Notes: generated by a model from the sequence alone, not told the origin. Counted from the stretch's first letter, positions 49,525 to 62,864 are shown. The stretch is DNA of 64,000 bases from Epiperipatus broadwayi (GCA_028023455.1 JAQFVV010000319.1:62001-126000); one strand, 5' to 3'. A program made the numbers and translations.

Positions 49525-52459
49525 TGTAAGGTGTGGTCTTATACCCCACCAAAAATCATTAAAAACAACTTTATCTAATTCAAACTTGATACCCACAATA
49601 ATAACATTCTCTACATATAATAGAAAGCAAGTTAGATGTATAATGAAAATGTAAGTCAAATATAACTTATTACCGAAGGATGAAAATGGTCACACGCACT
49701 GTCAGCTGAGAGACATTTAATTGTTTCTATAATTAAACATTTAACAAACATATAATATAAACTAAACTATAAAAAACTTAAACATTAATACTTACCTTTG
49801 TTATAAAAACCTCTCATCAATTGTTGTTTAATTTACACACATTACAAACAATACAAGAAAAGGATGATCAAATTTAGATGCAGGTGAGAAAATAAAATAA
49901 AAAACTTAAAGGAAAGAAATAATAAACAATTTTTTTGTTATTAATCCATCATATATATTGAACCGGGTGGGGAAGTAGATCGATTAGAAAGCAAAATCTA
50001 TATGCATGAAAAATTAACTCTTTAATAAAAATAGCAATTATGAAATATAAACTTGTGAAACAATAATTATATTATTTACTTTTATACACAAAAAATATGA
50101 TACAATTATAAACTTATACATGCGATCTACACCAATGCAATTTAATTATTGCACCACCACAGTCCCTTAGGCAGAGAAAAATAATGCCCAGAGGGTGCCC
50201 AAGCCAGAACTATATATAAGTGTGACCACGTTTGAAGGACACATATCTTCTCGACTGCAAAATTCAACACCTATCATTCAAAGCACTTTTTTGTTTCGGA
50301 GTAAACCCGGGCACCAGTTAATTACCAAAGCAACTAACATGCCCTGAATGATGTCCAACTAATTTAGCGCCTAAGAAATCTCAACTAGCTCAATCAAAAG
50401 ATATAATACATTGCTGTTTTAATTAGTGGTAAAAGAATTGACGGATAATTTATTAACTAATTTTAAACTACTTCTATAATTTCTTAATTAACCCTTAAAC
50501 CGCTAATTATATTATTGGTTGTATGAGGTAAAAATCAAATCTTTTAATTGGCCAACTCAAAAACTGAAGACAAAGCTTATTGTTAAAACATATTCGCCTA
50601 TAATATTAAATTCAACTCAGATACATTTATAAAAAGTATATTACTAATTTTTCAGGTTATGAAGAGAACGAAAGTTCTTTCAAAAATAAATTGCTATTTA
50701 TTTATTCTAAAATATTCAATTTCGGCAACATAAAAGCTATAATATAAACAAAAAGGTCGTGATGAAATGACTTTTACGTTATAAAAAAGTAAATATTTCT
50801 TTTTGCTAAATCTTAAATATTTTTACTAAAATCTTCAATATTTTTTGAAAATAATTTTGTTTTTTTAGTATTCTCTCTGAAAATCATTTGTAATTACTCA
50901 ATATATACTTAATATTCTTTAAAATTATATTCTAAATGAAAATCTCAGTGTTTTTCTTTATTTTCTTTGATCAGACGGTTTCTTTGTTCTTTCCAGCCAA
51001 TCAGAATGTCTTTTTCGGCTGACAGCTCGCTGATAACCAATCAGTGCCAATGTTCTTTCTTTGTTTAGGTTTAAATGCGGTTTTTTTGATTTTTTACTTG
51101 TAAAATAATTCGGAAGAGGGCACCATCTTACAGAACTTTTAAAAACCTAATCAATACCTGTCAAACGAATATTTTAGCATAAGAACTGGCAGAGTTAGAG
51201 TGACATCAGACATCGACGAGAGGCCTCGTAAGAGGCGGGAAAAGGGTTAATCCAAACGATGACATTTTTATATAATAACCACATACACATTCTTAATACA
51301 TACAATAAAATATAATATAACAAAAGCATTAAAAAATACAAGGCGGATCACAATGGAAACATTAATATCAGAAATGGAAATAAGAAAATGTTTATTATCT
51401 ATAGGATTTTGGAACGTGAAGACTGTGGAGGTTCCTATTACTGCTAGCTCGTGATACTCTTTTATTCAGGCAATTAGATATTTCTGGCAGTTTCAAATTA
51501 TTAGATGGGCATCAATATTAGTGAGCAGGCTGCTGATGTTCCATCAAACTGGAGCAGGAGTCCAGCCGTATGCTCCCGATGACTGCTAACACTGCAGGAT
51601 CTTTAGATACATCACTGACTCTGACTGATTGAAAAATTGATTGACCTCCTGTATTTGATTGACTCACTCTTTATATGATGATTAGTTTTTATAGCTGCCA
51701 GCTATATCCATTGTTGAAATTTGTCCACTGTTTTTGATTAAATTCTGATAAGATTTTAATTAATTAATTGTTTATGGATTTTTTAATTAGTAGCCATTAT
51801 GAATTTATTTCTTTTATGTAGCATTTGAGTATTTGCAATCCTTGAGGGAATTTCTTTTAACTCATCAACTTTCATTTATTTTTAATATCAGCCTTCATAT
51901 TTTATTTTTAACATGCACATATTCCACTATATCTTTATGTTTACAATCATTCGCTATTTACACATATATATATATATATATATATTTAAAATCAACTCGT
52001 TATTTAGTTTTTAAGTTTACCTTCTTTTTTTTCTAAATCAAATAAAATGAGAGTATCTTTAATTCTATGTAAAAGATTTATAGTTTAAACTGTTATACTT
52101 TTAATTCTTAATTACTTGACATTCAACTACTTTTAATTTTTCTAATTTAAATTTTCTCCCCCTTCTAACTAATTAAGTGTAACTTTTACTGATAAATGAT
52201 GTTTATACAAAAGTTTAAAACTCTTTAAACTTTTATCGATTATTTTCTTTTAGCAAAATGCATTTTGTTTAAACTAACAATGATAAAAAAAAACTCGTTA
52301 GATTTTTATAAATTTATTTATTTCAAACAAAATGTTTTTTTATTTGTCTTTAATTCACTTATTTACAGACCTTATTGATTTTATTACTTCTGTTATTTAT
52401 GAAACTTTATTATTTTTGAATAATTGCAACTTATGTGGAGCACTCTCATAAGCGGTACA
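49525..52459 (+). repeat. Candidate solo LTR, 2.9 kb
   Basis: Starts TGTAAGGTGTGG directly after (AT)n (49511-49524) and ends GCGGTACA directly before (AT)n (52460-52471), like elements B and C. TATATATAAG at 50211-50220 could be a TATA box on the plus strand. No second copy, primer site or coding region is present, so solo-LTR status and strand are inferred from the ends and flanks only. The interior includes another (AT)n at about 51962-51986. Confidence 0.4.
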
Positions 52460-52471
52460 ATATATATATAT

Positions 52472-55234
52472 GAATCATAACCAATGACATAAATAATTAA
52501 CTCAATGCATGAACATAAATCTGCGATTTGAAAGCATCAAATTCACATTAAAAAGAACAACCTCATTTTGGTGATTATCAAAATATATAAACAAACAACC
52601 TTCTCAAAAATCAGATCAAAAACTTATCAACTGACCAACACATACATTTTGTGAGCAGAAAATCAAATTTGCAGTTCAAACAAAAAAGTTTGCTGCCATC
52701 AAAGTAAAAACCTTAAACAAGAATATCTCATTGAATACAGATTAAAGCTAAATAAAAAGCATATGGATTTAAACCAATACAACTAGGGGGTTTTAAATTA
52801 TAAATTCCAAAAATAGTTTTAAACTATTTAATATTTCAAGAGTATTTTCAATTTTAGTCCGGAGAGTAGATAAACTCTAACTTGAGATTCCCAACAGCAA
52901 ATATCTTGCTTTTCAACAAACTCAAGAACTCTTATCAACTACATGTATAGAAAGACATACAACCATGTGCTGCTAAGCATGAAGCTACCTTGTGGGAAGA
53001 GATTCATCACTCATGGAGCTGTAACCATCAAAACAAAGTTTGATTCTATACATCATTTATTTGTCTGTTACAAACAACACCAACTTTACTATTTATATGT
53101 GAAGTTATAAACTCAACACCTCAAAGTTGGTCATATGAAGAAAGAAATTAAGATTATCATGTACATTCTAGAACACTCAAGCACATCAAGTGAAACATGA
53201 ACTGTATCAAGAAGGACATATATAATCCTTTTAGAGCATTTTCCTTTATGGACTCTTAATTTATCTAAGGTTGATAACATATTTTTATTTTCATACATAT
53301 TTTTTTATTTATTTATTTCCTTAGTCATAAGTTGAAGAGGAGGGGTACTCTTGATATATTAAACAAGGGGAAAGCATTATTAGCTTTATTTTTAAATTGA
53401 AATAAAATATAGGTTCAGGTTTGAACTTGCTTGTGTGTGAATTTAATCATCACTAGGGTGAGAGATAAACTTTTTACATTCTTACACATTAAATGCCAAC
53501 AATTATAAAGTGACACTGTTATTTGTGGTTTGATTGTTAATACTAATAATTTCATTTATTTATTTGTTTTTTAGTATATATGATTAATAATCTCTAATGT
53601 GAATGGTCTTTCCCATCACAATAGATGGGGAGATCCCATACCACCACCATGTTGATATGAACTAATCAATAAACTTATTGGAGACAATGAATTATGATTT
53701 TAATAAAGTCTAAATTAGCAAGCAAGTGTAAACAAACCATAACAAGTTTTAATATTTTTTTTGTCTGTATTGATATCATACGATTATTCTTTGAGAGGAA
53801 AGAGAGATTATAATTAATAAATGTTAACCATAATCATCAAAGAATAATCAGAGATATTTAAACAAATTATTTGTTTTTGTTATAACCTTGTTGCCTAAAT
53901 TATATTAATTATGAATAAATTTGTTAAATATATGGTTTCAAATTAGAAACTATTATTTGTGTTTTTTCCTTAATCCTCAATTTATCACATGGACACATTA
54001 AAGATGGTGATATTGATATTCCCTGAAGCACAATATTATGCGGTCTCTTTAAGATTGAATTCTGGGTTAATAGAAGTTGAAGATTGAAGAAAAAAGATGA
54101 ATATATAGATAGATTTTTGATATATGTTTGTGTGTTAATACAACATTTCCTAGGAATGAGATTAATGCATTTTATCTCATGAAAAATGATACATATAGTA
54201 TCAAAGAAAAACTATATTTGTCTGGATAAGTCAAATAATTTACAGCAGTATGCTTTCATTGATAATTTGTTAATGATTACAATTTTTTAATATTAAGTTG
54301 CTTTTGTTTTGTTTTTTCTTTTTTAAATTTATTTCTACAAGACTATCATGGATTTATCTATGCATTACTGAAGTGAATGTAAGAGCTGTTTATTTTGACC
54401 AAAGTGCTTATGATTTCTATAATTATGTATCTTAGTTTTTTACTCATGTTTTATTTACAGAAAATTTTTTTTCTATAAATACTTCTTCAAAATTTTAGCA
54501 TTACTTTGATAAATTTTGATACTGTAAAGCTTCAGGATGTTGGGGATTCCTATTCACAATAAATCTCTTTTCCAAATATAAAGATTCTTTAATAATACAT
54601 AATATTTGCCTCTATCTCGCATAAGAGTGGTGTAAATAAAATATTATTCATTATTGGATAATCTCTAATCTAATGAATAATAAAAAATATTAATAAAGAT
54701 TCCCTATCTAAATGATTTATATATAATAATAATAATTTTGTATCTTCCTGATTTTATGTTAATGTTGTAACAATATATTTATATAATAAATTTGCATTAA
54801 TCTGATTATAGTAGCAAACTATTATCCAATTATAAATAGGGTGATTTTAACATTTGTAGCACAATATTTGCATCAGATTAGTAGAAATCTTAAAAGTGTA
54901 GATTTCTACTCTGTTAAGCCTTTTTTTGTATTAAAAATACTTTTTCTGCATTAATATGCCTATTTTACTCCTCTAATATACATTTATCATAACCTCTCAC
55001 CCTCATTAGTTTCTCAGACCATTTAACACTTAATGTTAATATTAGTTTAGATCAGAAAAGTTGAACAATGCTTTCATTTAATAGTAGCAAAAGACTCCTT
55101 TTTAAGACCTTTATTCCAGAGGCAAGGTTATCTGAGTTTTATATTTATTTTAAAATAATTAATATTTTCCTCTTTAATTCAATAGAATTCTGTTTTTCTA
55201 AATCAATATTTTCATCTATAATCATACATTTTAC
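52472..55234. other. No gene recognised; possibly intron
   Basis: AT-rich DNA. If the minus-strand exon at 55235-55344 is genuine, this would be the following intron. No BTB-core exon was recognised here. Confidence 0.35.
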
Positions 55235-55344
55235 TTGAAAAAATAAGTAAGTCTTCTATGAGTCTTGTGAACGATTTATATTCACTCCATCTTAAACTAA
55301 AGAATTCTTCAGGTGATGTTACTTGGAATGACTCCATTATGTTC
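55235..55344 (-). CDS. First coding exon of a tramtrack-type BTB protein
   Basis: Read on the minus strand, a pyrimidine-rich acceptor ending TTTTGTTTTAG precedes GAACATAATGG. The frame from the ATG at 55337 reads MESFQVTSPEEFFSLRWSEY, then KSFTRLIEDLLIFS, and stops at a donor-like CAA|GTAAAA (55235/55234). The pattern F-x-L-R-W-x-x-Y-x-x-x-x-x-x-x-(x)-D/E-L-L is the start of the arthropod tramtrack/bric-a-brac BTB domain (usual form QFCLRWNNYQ). Thirty-four codons plus one base are visible; the remaining BTB core and any DNA-binding domain would lie downstream on the minus strand and were not found. Such proteins are nuclear transcription regulators that dimerise through BTB. It could be an isolated pseudo-exon. 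Confidence 0.5.
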
Positions 55345-55891
55345 CTAAAACAAAAGTATAAATACATATAATTCATATTGAGTGGAAATAATTTCTGTCC
55401 ATAATAAAATATCCAATGCAATATTACATATCTTCTGATGAAAATCAATCTTCTGGTTGAAATATTAAAATTAACTATGAATTGAGATGCAGTATAGAGA
55501 AAGGATTAAAGGAGTATCAATTGTTATACAAGCATGTAAAAAATAAAAATAATGATTTAATGCCTGTTTCAATTTCATTGGATTATGAAAGAACATGTAA
55601 ATACAAGTTTAAGTTTAATCTTGAAGAGAAAAACCACAATAGAAAAAAAATTAAGAACGCAGTTTTCATAAATAGAAATAAAATGAATATAAGTATTAGA
55701 CAATCCACTAACATTAAAATTCAAGAATCCTGGGATTTGAATTGATGATGTTTGCTTCTGATATGTTTTATGAATTTAATGGCAGTTGAAGAGGATTAAG
55801 TAATTAACCAAAAATACTTCTGCAGATTGAACGACTGTGTATAATAATTAATCACCAGTATGTTTATTATTTTTATTATATATATATATAA
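55345..55891. other. No gene recognised
   Basis: Upstream of the BTB exon on its strand. A plus-strand frame of 87 codons (55482-55745) is Lys/Asn-rich and has no recognisable domain. Ends with (AT)n near 55877-55890. Confidence 0.4.
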
Positions 55892-56705
55892 TGTAACCGG
55901 ACCACCGTACAACCCTTTTATTACTTCAGTTGTAACAATTTCCTGATGAGCATGTTGCAGGAAGGAACTATCAATTGGCATTACCCAATGCAGATGTTAA
56001 CCCCCCCCCCTACAACAATATTTCCTGCTCATCAGAGGATGTAGCACCATAGAGGCTGGAAGCATCTAGACATTTATATGTTTGGTTTTCCAAACAGCGC
56101 CACTAGAGTTCCATCTCACTACAACCTGACTTACCTAGGTCTAGTTTGCCAGACGTAGCTCAGGAGGCATGAGATTCTCATGAACAAGTGCAATGAATGA
56201 TGAGTGATGCAACAAAAACAAAATAGAATTGAACAACTGGATAACTAAGATTAATTTTAAGTAACAATAAATTTATTTAACAAATTAATTTGCAAGTTCT
56301 TCTAATAAAGTTCCTTCATATTCATGTGAAGATTCATTGTTTTATTCATTTCTGGTCCATTGGGTTTCTTTGGTATAATTCAGTATGACATAAAGAATGT
56401 AACTTGTTGAGAGTATAATAAAGTCCTTTCATAGTTCTTTTAACAACTTACATCTTTAGTTACATAATTAATTCACAGAGAGGAATGTGTCAAATTGAGA
56501 TAACAGAGAGAATAATGAAGACAACTGATAGCATCTGATGTAGAGTTCCACTTAATTTAACAAATATTTTGTTTGCAGTCCACTGTGTATCTTAGTATAC
56601 ATTCAATAATAGTACAATAGGAATTAGAGAATACAAGTTCTTTAACAATTTACATTTTGTGTCTAATTCAGAGTTCCAGTTAACCTTAAGTTATTTTATT
56701 TGCAG
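55892..56705. other. Possible AT-flanked LTR edge; local inverted motifs
   Basis: TGTAACCGGACC begins right after (AT)n, as in element C. No matching right end was found before the minisatellite and piggyBac-like elements. TTTCCTGATGAGCATGTTG near 55939 and TTTCCTGCTCATCAG near 56020 are similar words on opposite arms of a small inverted region around a poly-C run (55997-56010). Confidence 0.3.
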
Positions 56706-57535
56706 TCCATTAGTATTTCATTAAATTTATTAAATCCAGTAATGTGGTTTAAATTACTCCCACAAAATCAATATTCAGGTAAGCATTAAGCATTTGTAAT
56801 TTTACATTAATATGCAGATAAGCATTTAGAGTCCATATAATATTTCATTACATTTAATTAATGTGGTTTAAATTACTCCCACAAAATCAAGATTCATGTA
56901 AGCATTAAACATTTGTAATTTTACATTAATATGCAGATAAGCATTTAGAGTCCATATTATATTTCATTAAATTTATCAAATCCAGTAATGTGGTTTAAAT
57001 TACTCCCACAAAATCAACATTCAGGTAAGCATTAAGCATTTGTAATTTTACATTAATATGCAGATAAGCATTTAGAGTCCATATTATATTTCATTAAATT
57101 TATCAAATCCAGTAATGTGGTTTAAATTACTCCCACAAAATCAACATTCAGGTAAGCATTAAGCATTTGTAATTTTACATTAATATGCAGATAAGCATTT
57201 AGAGTCCATATAATATTTCATTACATTTAACTAATGTGGTTTAAATTACTCCCACAAAATCAGCATTCAGGTAAGCATTAAGCATTTGTAATTTTACATT
57301 AATATGCAGATAAGCATTTAGAGTCCATATTATATTTCATTAAATTTATCAAATCCAGTAATGTGGTTTAAATTATTCCCACAAAATCAACATTCAGGTA
57401 AGCATTAAGCATTTGAAATTTTACATTAATATGCAGATAAGCATTTAGAGTCCATATTATATTTCATTAAATTTATCAAATCCAGTAATGTGGTTTAAAT
57501 TACTCCCACAAAATCAATATTCAGGTAAGCATTTT
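56706..57535. repeat. Minisatellite with 119/127-bp higher-order spacing
   Basis: Seven copies of ACAAAATC start at 56762, 56881, 57008, 57135, 57254, 57381 and 57508: spacings 119, 127, 127, 119, 127, 127. The 8-bp difference lies in the segment before AATGTGGTTTAAATTACTCCC. The pattern is therefore two copies of a three-unit, 373-bp repeat. Unit identity is very high. Confidence 0.93.
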
Positions 57536-58467
57536 CATTTATACTTTATCACGAATAAGTGATTTTCATAACTTTAGTTTCATTCATAATTTTCCAGTAA
57601 CAAACGTATTTTCATTCAGCTACATTTATTAATAATTCTTTTTTTTATATTTATAATAAAGATGTTTGGTTTGTCTTTTAGAACATATATAATTTTAGTT
57701 TAAGAAATACGTTTTGTTTATCTTTTAAAAACACATATAATTTTAGTTTAAGAAATACGTTTTGTCTTATCTTTTAAAAAACATATATCGAATATTTTTA
57801 TAAAATCATTACCTTCATTTATCCAGTTATCGCTTCAAAAAGGGGTCATCGCATTTCAGCTGGATGGCATTATTTCCTTTCTATGATGTCTATCCAGGCA
57901 AATCTAGAAAAATCATGGCTTAGAATGAAGAGGTACAGCTGTTACGTTACCCCTCCATCGCTACGTTTTCGTTAATAATGTTGTCTTTTTCCATTATTAA
58001 CAGTGGTTGTAAAAGTTATATTCCACGGTGACGAAAGTCAGAGTTGAGTAACACTTAAATAAGAATTTTAACTTTTTAATTCTTCACTTTTCTTACTATC
58101 TTTTTCTCAAAAAAAATCTTCTTTAAACATACACTTTAAAATTCCAATCTAATCTGCCTCTGAACTTCCAACTTGACTATTTATATCTCATTCTTGGACT
58201 GATTAAACAGCCTTTTCCCCCAGCTCATTGTCTATTCTTTTTGGCAGTAGAAGACCGTTTTTAATTATCTGGCTATGTGTTTTCGAATTCCAATTAATTT
58301 CACATTTCTTTGCCTAAAGGCATTGGCTTAACACCTAAGTTATTTTGCCTTACAAATTATTTTTCTGCAAAAAAAATAAACTTATCTTTTTTTTAATGTT
58401 TAAATATTTTTTTTACTTTTTTACTTTATTGATTTCCTTTTTTTTTTTTTGGATTGATGAATTTTAA
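57536..58467. other. No gene; short local duplication
   Basis: ACATATAATTTTAGTTTAAG and AAATACGTTTTGT are duplicated near 57685-57770, about 50 bp apart. The rest is non-coding with T-runs and ends at the TTAA (58464-58467) used by the next element. Confidence 0.45.
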
Positions 58468-58830
58468 CCCTTTGACGCCCAGTACGACTTTTGTACAACT
58501 TGTCTAGAAATTTCTATTTTGAGCTGAGTTTATGCGTAAACGGTAAACGTCACACATACGCGCAATATGTCATTCTTTGCGCCATTTCAATATCTACCGG
58601 AAACTCTAAGAATTTTTTCTGTACGACAATTTTTATATTTTTTATGAATATTTTTAGCAAAGTGTACCTAAAATTTTTTTTTTTTTTGATTTTTCTCATT
58701 TTATTTATCGTAAAAAAGTTATTCCACAATTGTTGGATCAATTACTGAAGATTTTATTGTGATTTTCCATTGAAGTTGTCCGTGATTCTGGGCTCTCTTC
58801 TCAAATTACATTTTTGGATAACATTCAAGG

Positions 58831-59335
58831 GTATGTAATTACTTTTTTTTATATATTTTTTTTTATAAATTATAATATTTTATATTTACTAAAACAAATA
58901 AATATGTTATATAATAATAAATTATAATATTTTCAATGTAATGAAACAAATAAACGTTTTTTGATAACATTCGCGAGTATGTAATTACTTTTATATATAT
59001 ATATTTTTTATAAATTATAATATTTTCTATTTACTGAAACAAATAAATATGTTATATAATAATAAATTATAATATTTTCGATGTACTGAAATAAATATAT
59101 ATGCTATAGAATAATAAATTATAATATTTTCGATGTAATGAAACAAATAAACGTTTTTTGATAACATTCGCGAGTATGTAATTACTTATATATATATTTT
59201 ATAAATTATAATATTTTCTATTTACTGAAACAAATAAATATGTTATATAATAATAAATTATAATATTTTCGATGTACTGAAATAAATAAATATGCTATAG
59301 AATAATAAATTATAATATTTTCAAATAAATATGCT
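58831..59335. repeat. Tandem AT-rich repeat in piggyBac-like element 1
   Basis: GTATGTAATTAC recurs at 58831, 58977 and 59174, each followed by TATATA, then AAATTATAATATTTTC and GAAACAAATAAA words. Spacings of about 146 and 197 bp reflect one extra internal sub-repeat. Confidence 0.8.
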
Positions 59336-59513
59336 GTAGAATGGAAAAAAGTTGGGGACTGGGGTATCTGTCACTGCGTGAGCTAATGCATTTTTTGGCA
59401 TGATTATAAATATGAATAGTGTATCATGCATGACCAAGTTTGAATTTATGGACGAATTATTGCATGAGTGCTAAAGTTATGACCCTCAATTGATTTGTGT
59501 CAATTTTAGGCAA

Positions 59514-59916
59514 GTAATATAGGATATTGTATAAATTTTCTGGCTTCTTCAATCTATCCAGTTATTGTTACAGTGCCATGTATTTGAACTCAGCCTTTCT
59601 TCATATTTTTTATGCAAAATAATAAATATATTTATATACAAGTTCATGCTACACAACTGGAATTTCATGTAATATAGGATATTTATACACACTTTCTGGT
59701 TTCATCAATCCATCCATTCTGTATTATAGTGCCATGTATTTGAACTCAGCCTTTCTTCATATCTTTTATGCAAAATAATAAATATATTTATATACAAGTT
59801 TATGCTACACAACTGGAATTTCATGTAATATAGGATATTTTATACATGGTTTCTGACTTCATCAATCCATCCACTCTGTGTTATAGTGCCATGTATTTGA
59901 ACTTAGCCTTTCTTCC
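59514..59916. repeat. 155-bp tandem repeat, 2.6 copies
   Basis: GTAATATAGGATAT starts at 59514, 59669 and 59825 (spacing 155 and 156). Copies share GTGCCATGTATTTGAACT and AGCCTTTCTTC with few changes; the third is truncated. Confidence 0.9.
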
Positions 59917-60063
59917 ACACATGTAATCATTGTTAATAATAATAAAAAATTATCTTTATTGATTTATTTTTATTCATTTTATTTTTATGAGTTTATTTAT
60001 TTATTTTTGAATTACACTGTTCTATTACTTTTTTCTCCACTAAAAACCATTCGTATTTTTACA

Positions 60064-60161
60064 GATAATTTACAAAACTGAACATATCTGGCTGTGGAAT
60101 GAAAATGGATCACAGCAAGTCAGCTGTTTTAGTAATTTTCTCAGGGAAAAATTACCTCAGG
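60064..60161 (+). other. Exon-like segment in piggyBac-like element 1
   Basis: Bounded by TTTTTACAG and GTAAGAC, consensus-like acceptor and donor. A comparable segment (62252-62376, CTAATAG to GTAGGTC) occupies the same place in element 2. Translation gave no recognised domain. It may be a remnant of a spliced transposase or a chance arrangement. Confidence 0.3.
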
Positions 60162-60500
60162 TAAGACTTCCAATACATCATTTTTTTTGTAAATTTGTGA
60201 GGAATGTGAAGAAGCTGTTTATGAAAGTGTCATTTTATCATTTGAATTTCAAAATTTAGGATTTGTGAATCAGTGTAAAAACAAACATTCTTAAATCTGT
60301 TATAAATATTATTTTTTTTAACTTTTTCTTTATGAAATGATTATTTTAACAGCTTCATTATATTCTTTCATATATGTACTTGCTTTTACAACATTATTTT
60401 TTTATATTTATTACATTCAAACACAAAATATCTAAGTTATTAGAGTTAGGGTAAATTTTTTTAAAAATTAAAGATGGCCGCCTGGTTTTCAAAGGGTTAA

Positions 60501-62860
60501 CCCTTTGAGACCGAAAACCGCTTGTTTATGCATTAAAAAAAGTTTACAATTTCGACCGCAATAGCGTGCAAACCGTATACGTCACAGTTACACTTTTTTT
60601 TTCTTTCTCTCCGCCATTTTTCTATCGTTTTGTACGTCTAAAAATTTTTTCTGTGCGATGAAAATTAGATTTTTTATAGCAATTTTTGTAAAGTACATTA
60701 TTAAAATTTTGTAATTTTTTTTATCTTTCTAGATTTTATCAACCGATAAAAAAAATATACGGAGAAAACAATTATTTTCGCCGCTAAACGTAATTACGTT
60801 TATAACGAACTTTTCTGTTGATGTGTTTGATTTTGAGGTTTCGTATTCCCCATTACCTGTAAGTATTCAACATTCATCATCATCATCTCCCACTAATATA
60901 TAATAATTGCTTGTAATTCCTTTGGGTTATTTATTTTATTTTATTTACTGTTTTTATACATTTCATTGTAGATAAGTTTTTATTCATTTTATAGCATACT
61001 TTGCTATTATGGTTTGCTATATAATAATGCATAATTTAACTCACTCTTACCCTCATGATATTCTAATAATGTAGTAATTATTTTTTACATGCATAACTTA
61101 GAATTTACTACGTTTTTATTCATTTCATTGTAGATAACTTTTTATTCATTTTATAGCATACTTTGCAGATAACTTTTTATTCATTTGATAGCATACTTTG
61201 CTATTATGGTTTGCTATGTAATAATGCATAATTTAGCTCACTCTTACCCTCATGATATTCCAATAATGTAGTAATTATTTTTTACATGCATAACTTAGAA
61301 TTTACTACATTTTTATTCGTTTCATTATAGATAACTTTTTATTTATTTGATAGCATACTTTGCTATTATGGTTTGCTATGTAATAATGCATAATTTAGCT
61401 CACTCTTACCCTCATGATATTCCAATAATGTAGTAATTATTTTTTACATGCATAACTTAGAATTTACTACGTTTTTATTCATTTCATTGTAGATAACTTT
61501 TTATTCATTTTATAGCATACTTTGCAGATAACTTTTTATTCATTTGATAGCATACTTTGCTATTATGGTTTGCTATGTAATAATGCATAATTTAGCTCAC
61601 TCTTACCCTCATGATATTCCAATAATGTAGTAATTATTTTTGACATGCATAACTTATAATTTACTACATTTTTATTTGTTTCATTATAGATAACTTTTTA
61701 TTCATTTTATAGCATACTTTGCAGATAACTTTTTATTTATTTGATAGCATACTTTGCTATTATGGTTTGCTATGTAATAATGCATAATTTAGCTCACCCT
61801 TACCAGTTGCTCCACATCATCATCATCAGTTATTTTGAAATTGATTTTGCTCATGCATTTATATTTTCAACAATTTGCAAACTGTCTTCAAACTATCCAC
61901 TCTGTTCTGTGAAACTAACAAGGTGAAAAAAATAAATACCTCACAATGCTGAATCAACAGTCATCATCATCTCCCACTCATATATAATAATTGCTTGTAA
62001 TTCCTTTTGATTATTTATTTTATTTTATTTACTATGTTGTTATTCATTTTATTTTAGAAACAAATTTTTAAATTATTTATTGCATATTTGGCAATTATGA
62101 TCTGCCATGAAATAATGCATAATTTATCTTGCCCCATCCCTGATTTTTCAATAATATAGTCATTATTTTTTACCCCCATAACTTAGAATTTACTAAAGTT
62201 ATTACTGTTATTTTTTTTTCGATCCTCACTAAAACCTTGCATTTCTAATAGATATCCCGCATAGAGGGCCTAGAAAAACAACTGCTTGCAAAAATAGAAC
62301 ACATAGAGTGTCAAGCAGAAAAAAGAAATTGAAATGGTCACATTTTGCCACATTACACCAACAATCTGTAACTCAGGTAGGTCATGTTATATATTATTTT
62401 TTTCTGCATTTTATGACGAATGTGATGAAGCTGTCTATGAAATTGTCATTTTAGGCTATATCTTTCAAAATTGAGAGTTTGTGAACCAATGTAAAAATAA
62501 AGATATATAAAATGTGAAAAATCTCCTTTCTTTAATTATTTTTTTGTGGTAATGACTATTTTATCAGCTTCATTACATTCTTTCATATTTGCACTTTCTA
62601 AAAATGTATATATATATTTGTTATTTATTGTAATAAATTAGACATTTCATTTAAAATTGTATGTCCTGTAATTTTTTTCTGTGAATTCAAAATGGCCGTT
62701 CAGGTCACAAACTGTATCTGAAAATTTGATTTCAAGTGTTGCTAAATTATTCAACCTTACATTCTATATTAAACATATTTTTCTATCTTGAATGCTGAAC
62801 TATACAAATCGATAATTTTAGCATTTGGCTATATGGATTAGTGCTTCTGGTTTTCATAGG
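60501..62860. mobile_element. piggyBac-like element 2
   Basis: Starts CCCTTTGAGACCG immediately after the TTAA (60497-60500) that ends element 1 and ends GGTTTTCATAGG before TTAA (62861-62864). The 3' end is a mutated form of element 1's end. The region 62378-62610 matches 60160-60420 of element 1 in order (GAATGTGATGAAGCTGT, TTCATTACATTCTTTCATAT). No intact transposase is seen. Confidence 0.7.
60960..61800. repeat. 162/197-bp tandem repeat in piggyBac-like element 2
   Basis: TATTATGGTTTGCTAT starts at 61005, 61202, 61364, 61561 and 61758: spacings 197, 162, 197, 197. The 35-bp difference is a duplicated AGATAACTTTTTATTCATTT / GATAGCATACTTTGC sub-unit. Copies are almost identical. Confidence 0.92.
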
Positions 62861-62864
62861 TTAA

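Larger units (their letters stand above)
58468..60496. mobile_element. piggyBac-like element 1
   Basis: Starts CCCTTTGACGCCC after TTAA (58464-58467) and ends GGTTTTCAAAGGG before TTAA (60497-60500). TTAA target duplication and CCCTTTG ends are the piggyBac signature. The interior has no long transposase frame but carries two tandem repeat arrays. Its ends and its 60160-60420 region resemble element 2, so both belong to one family. Non-autonomous or decayed. Confidence 0.75.

Noticed and set aside
55482-55745. 87-codon Lys/Asn-rich frame
   Set aside because: Composition is what AT-rich DNA gives by chance, with no recognisable domain or splice context.
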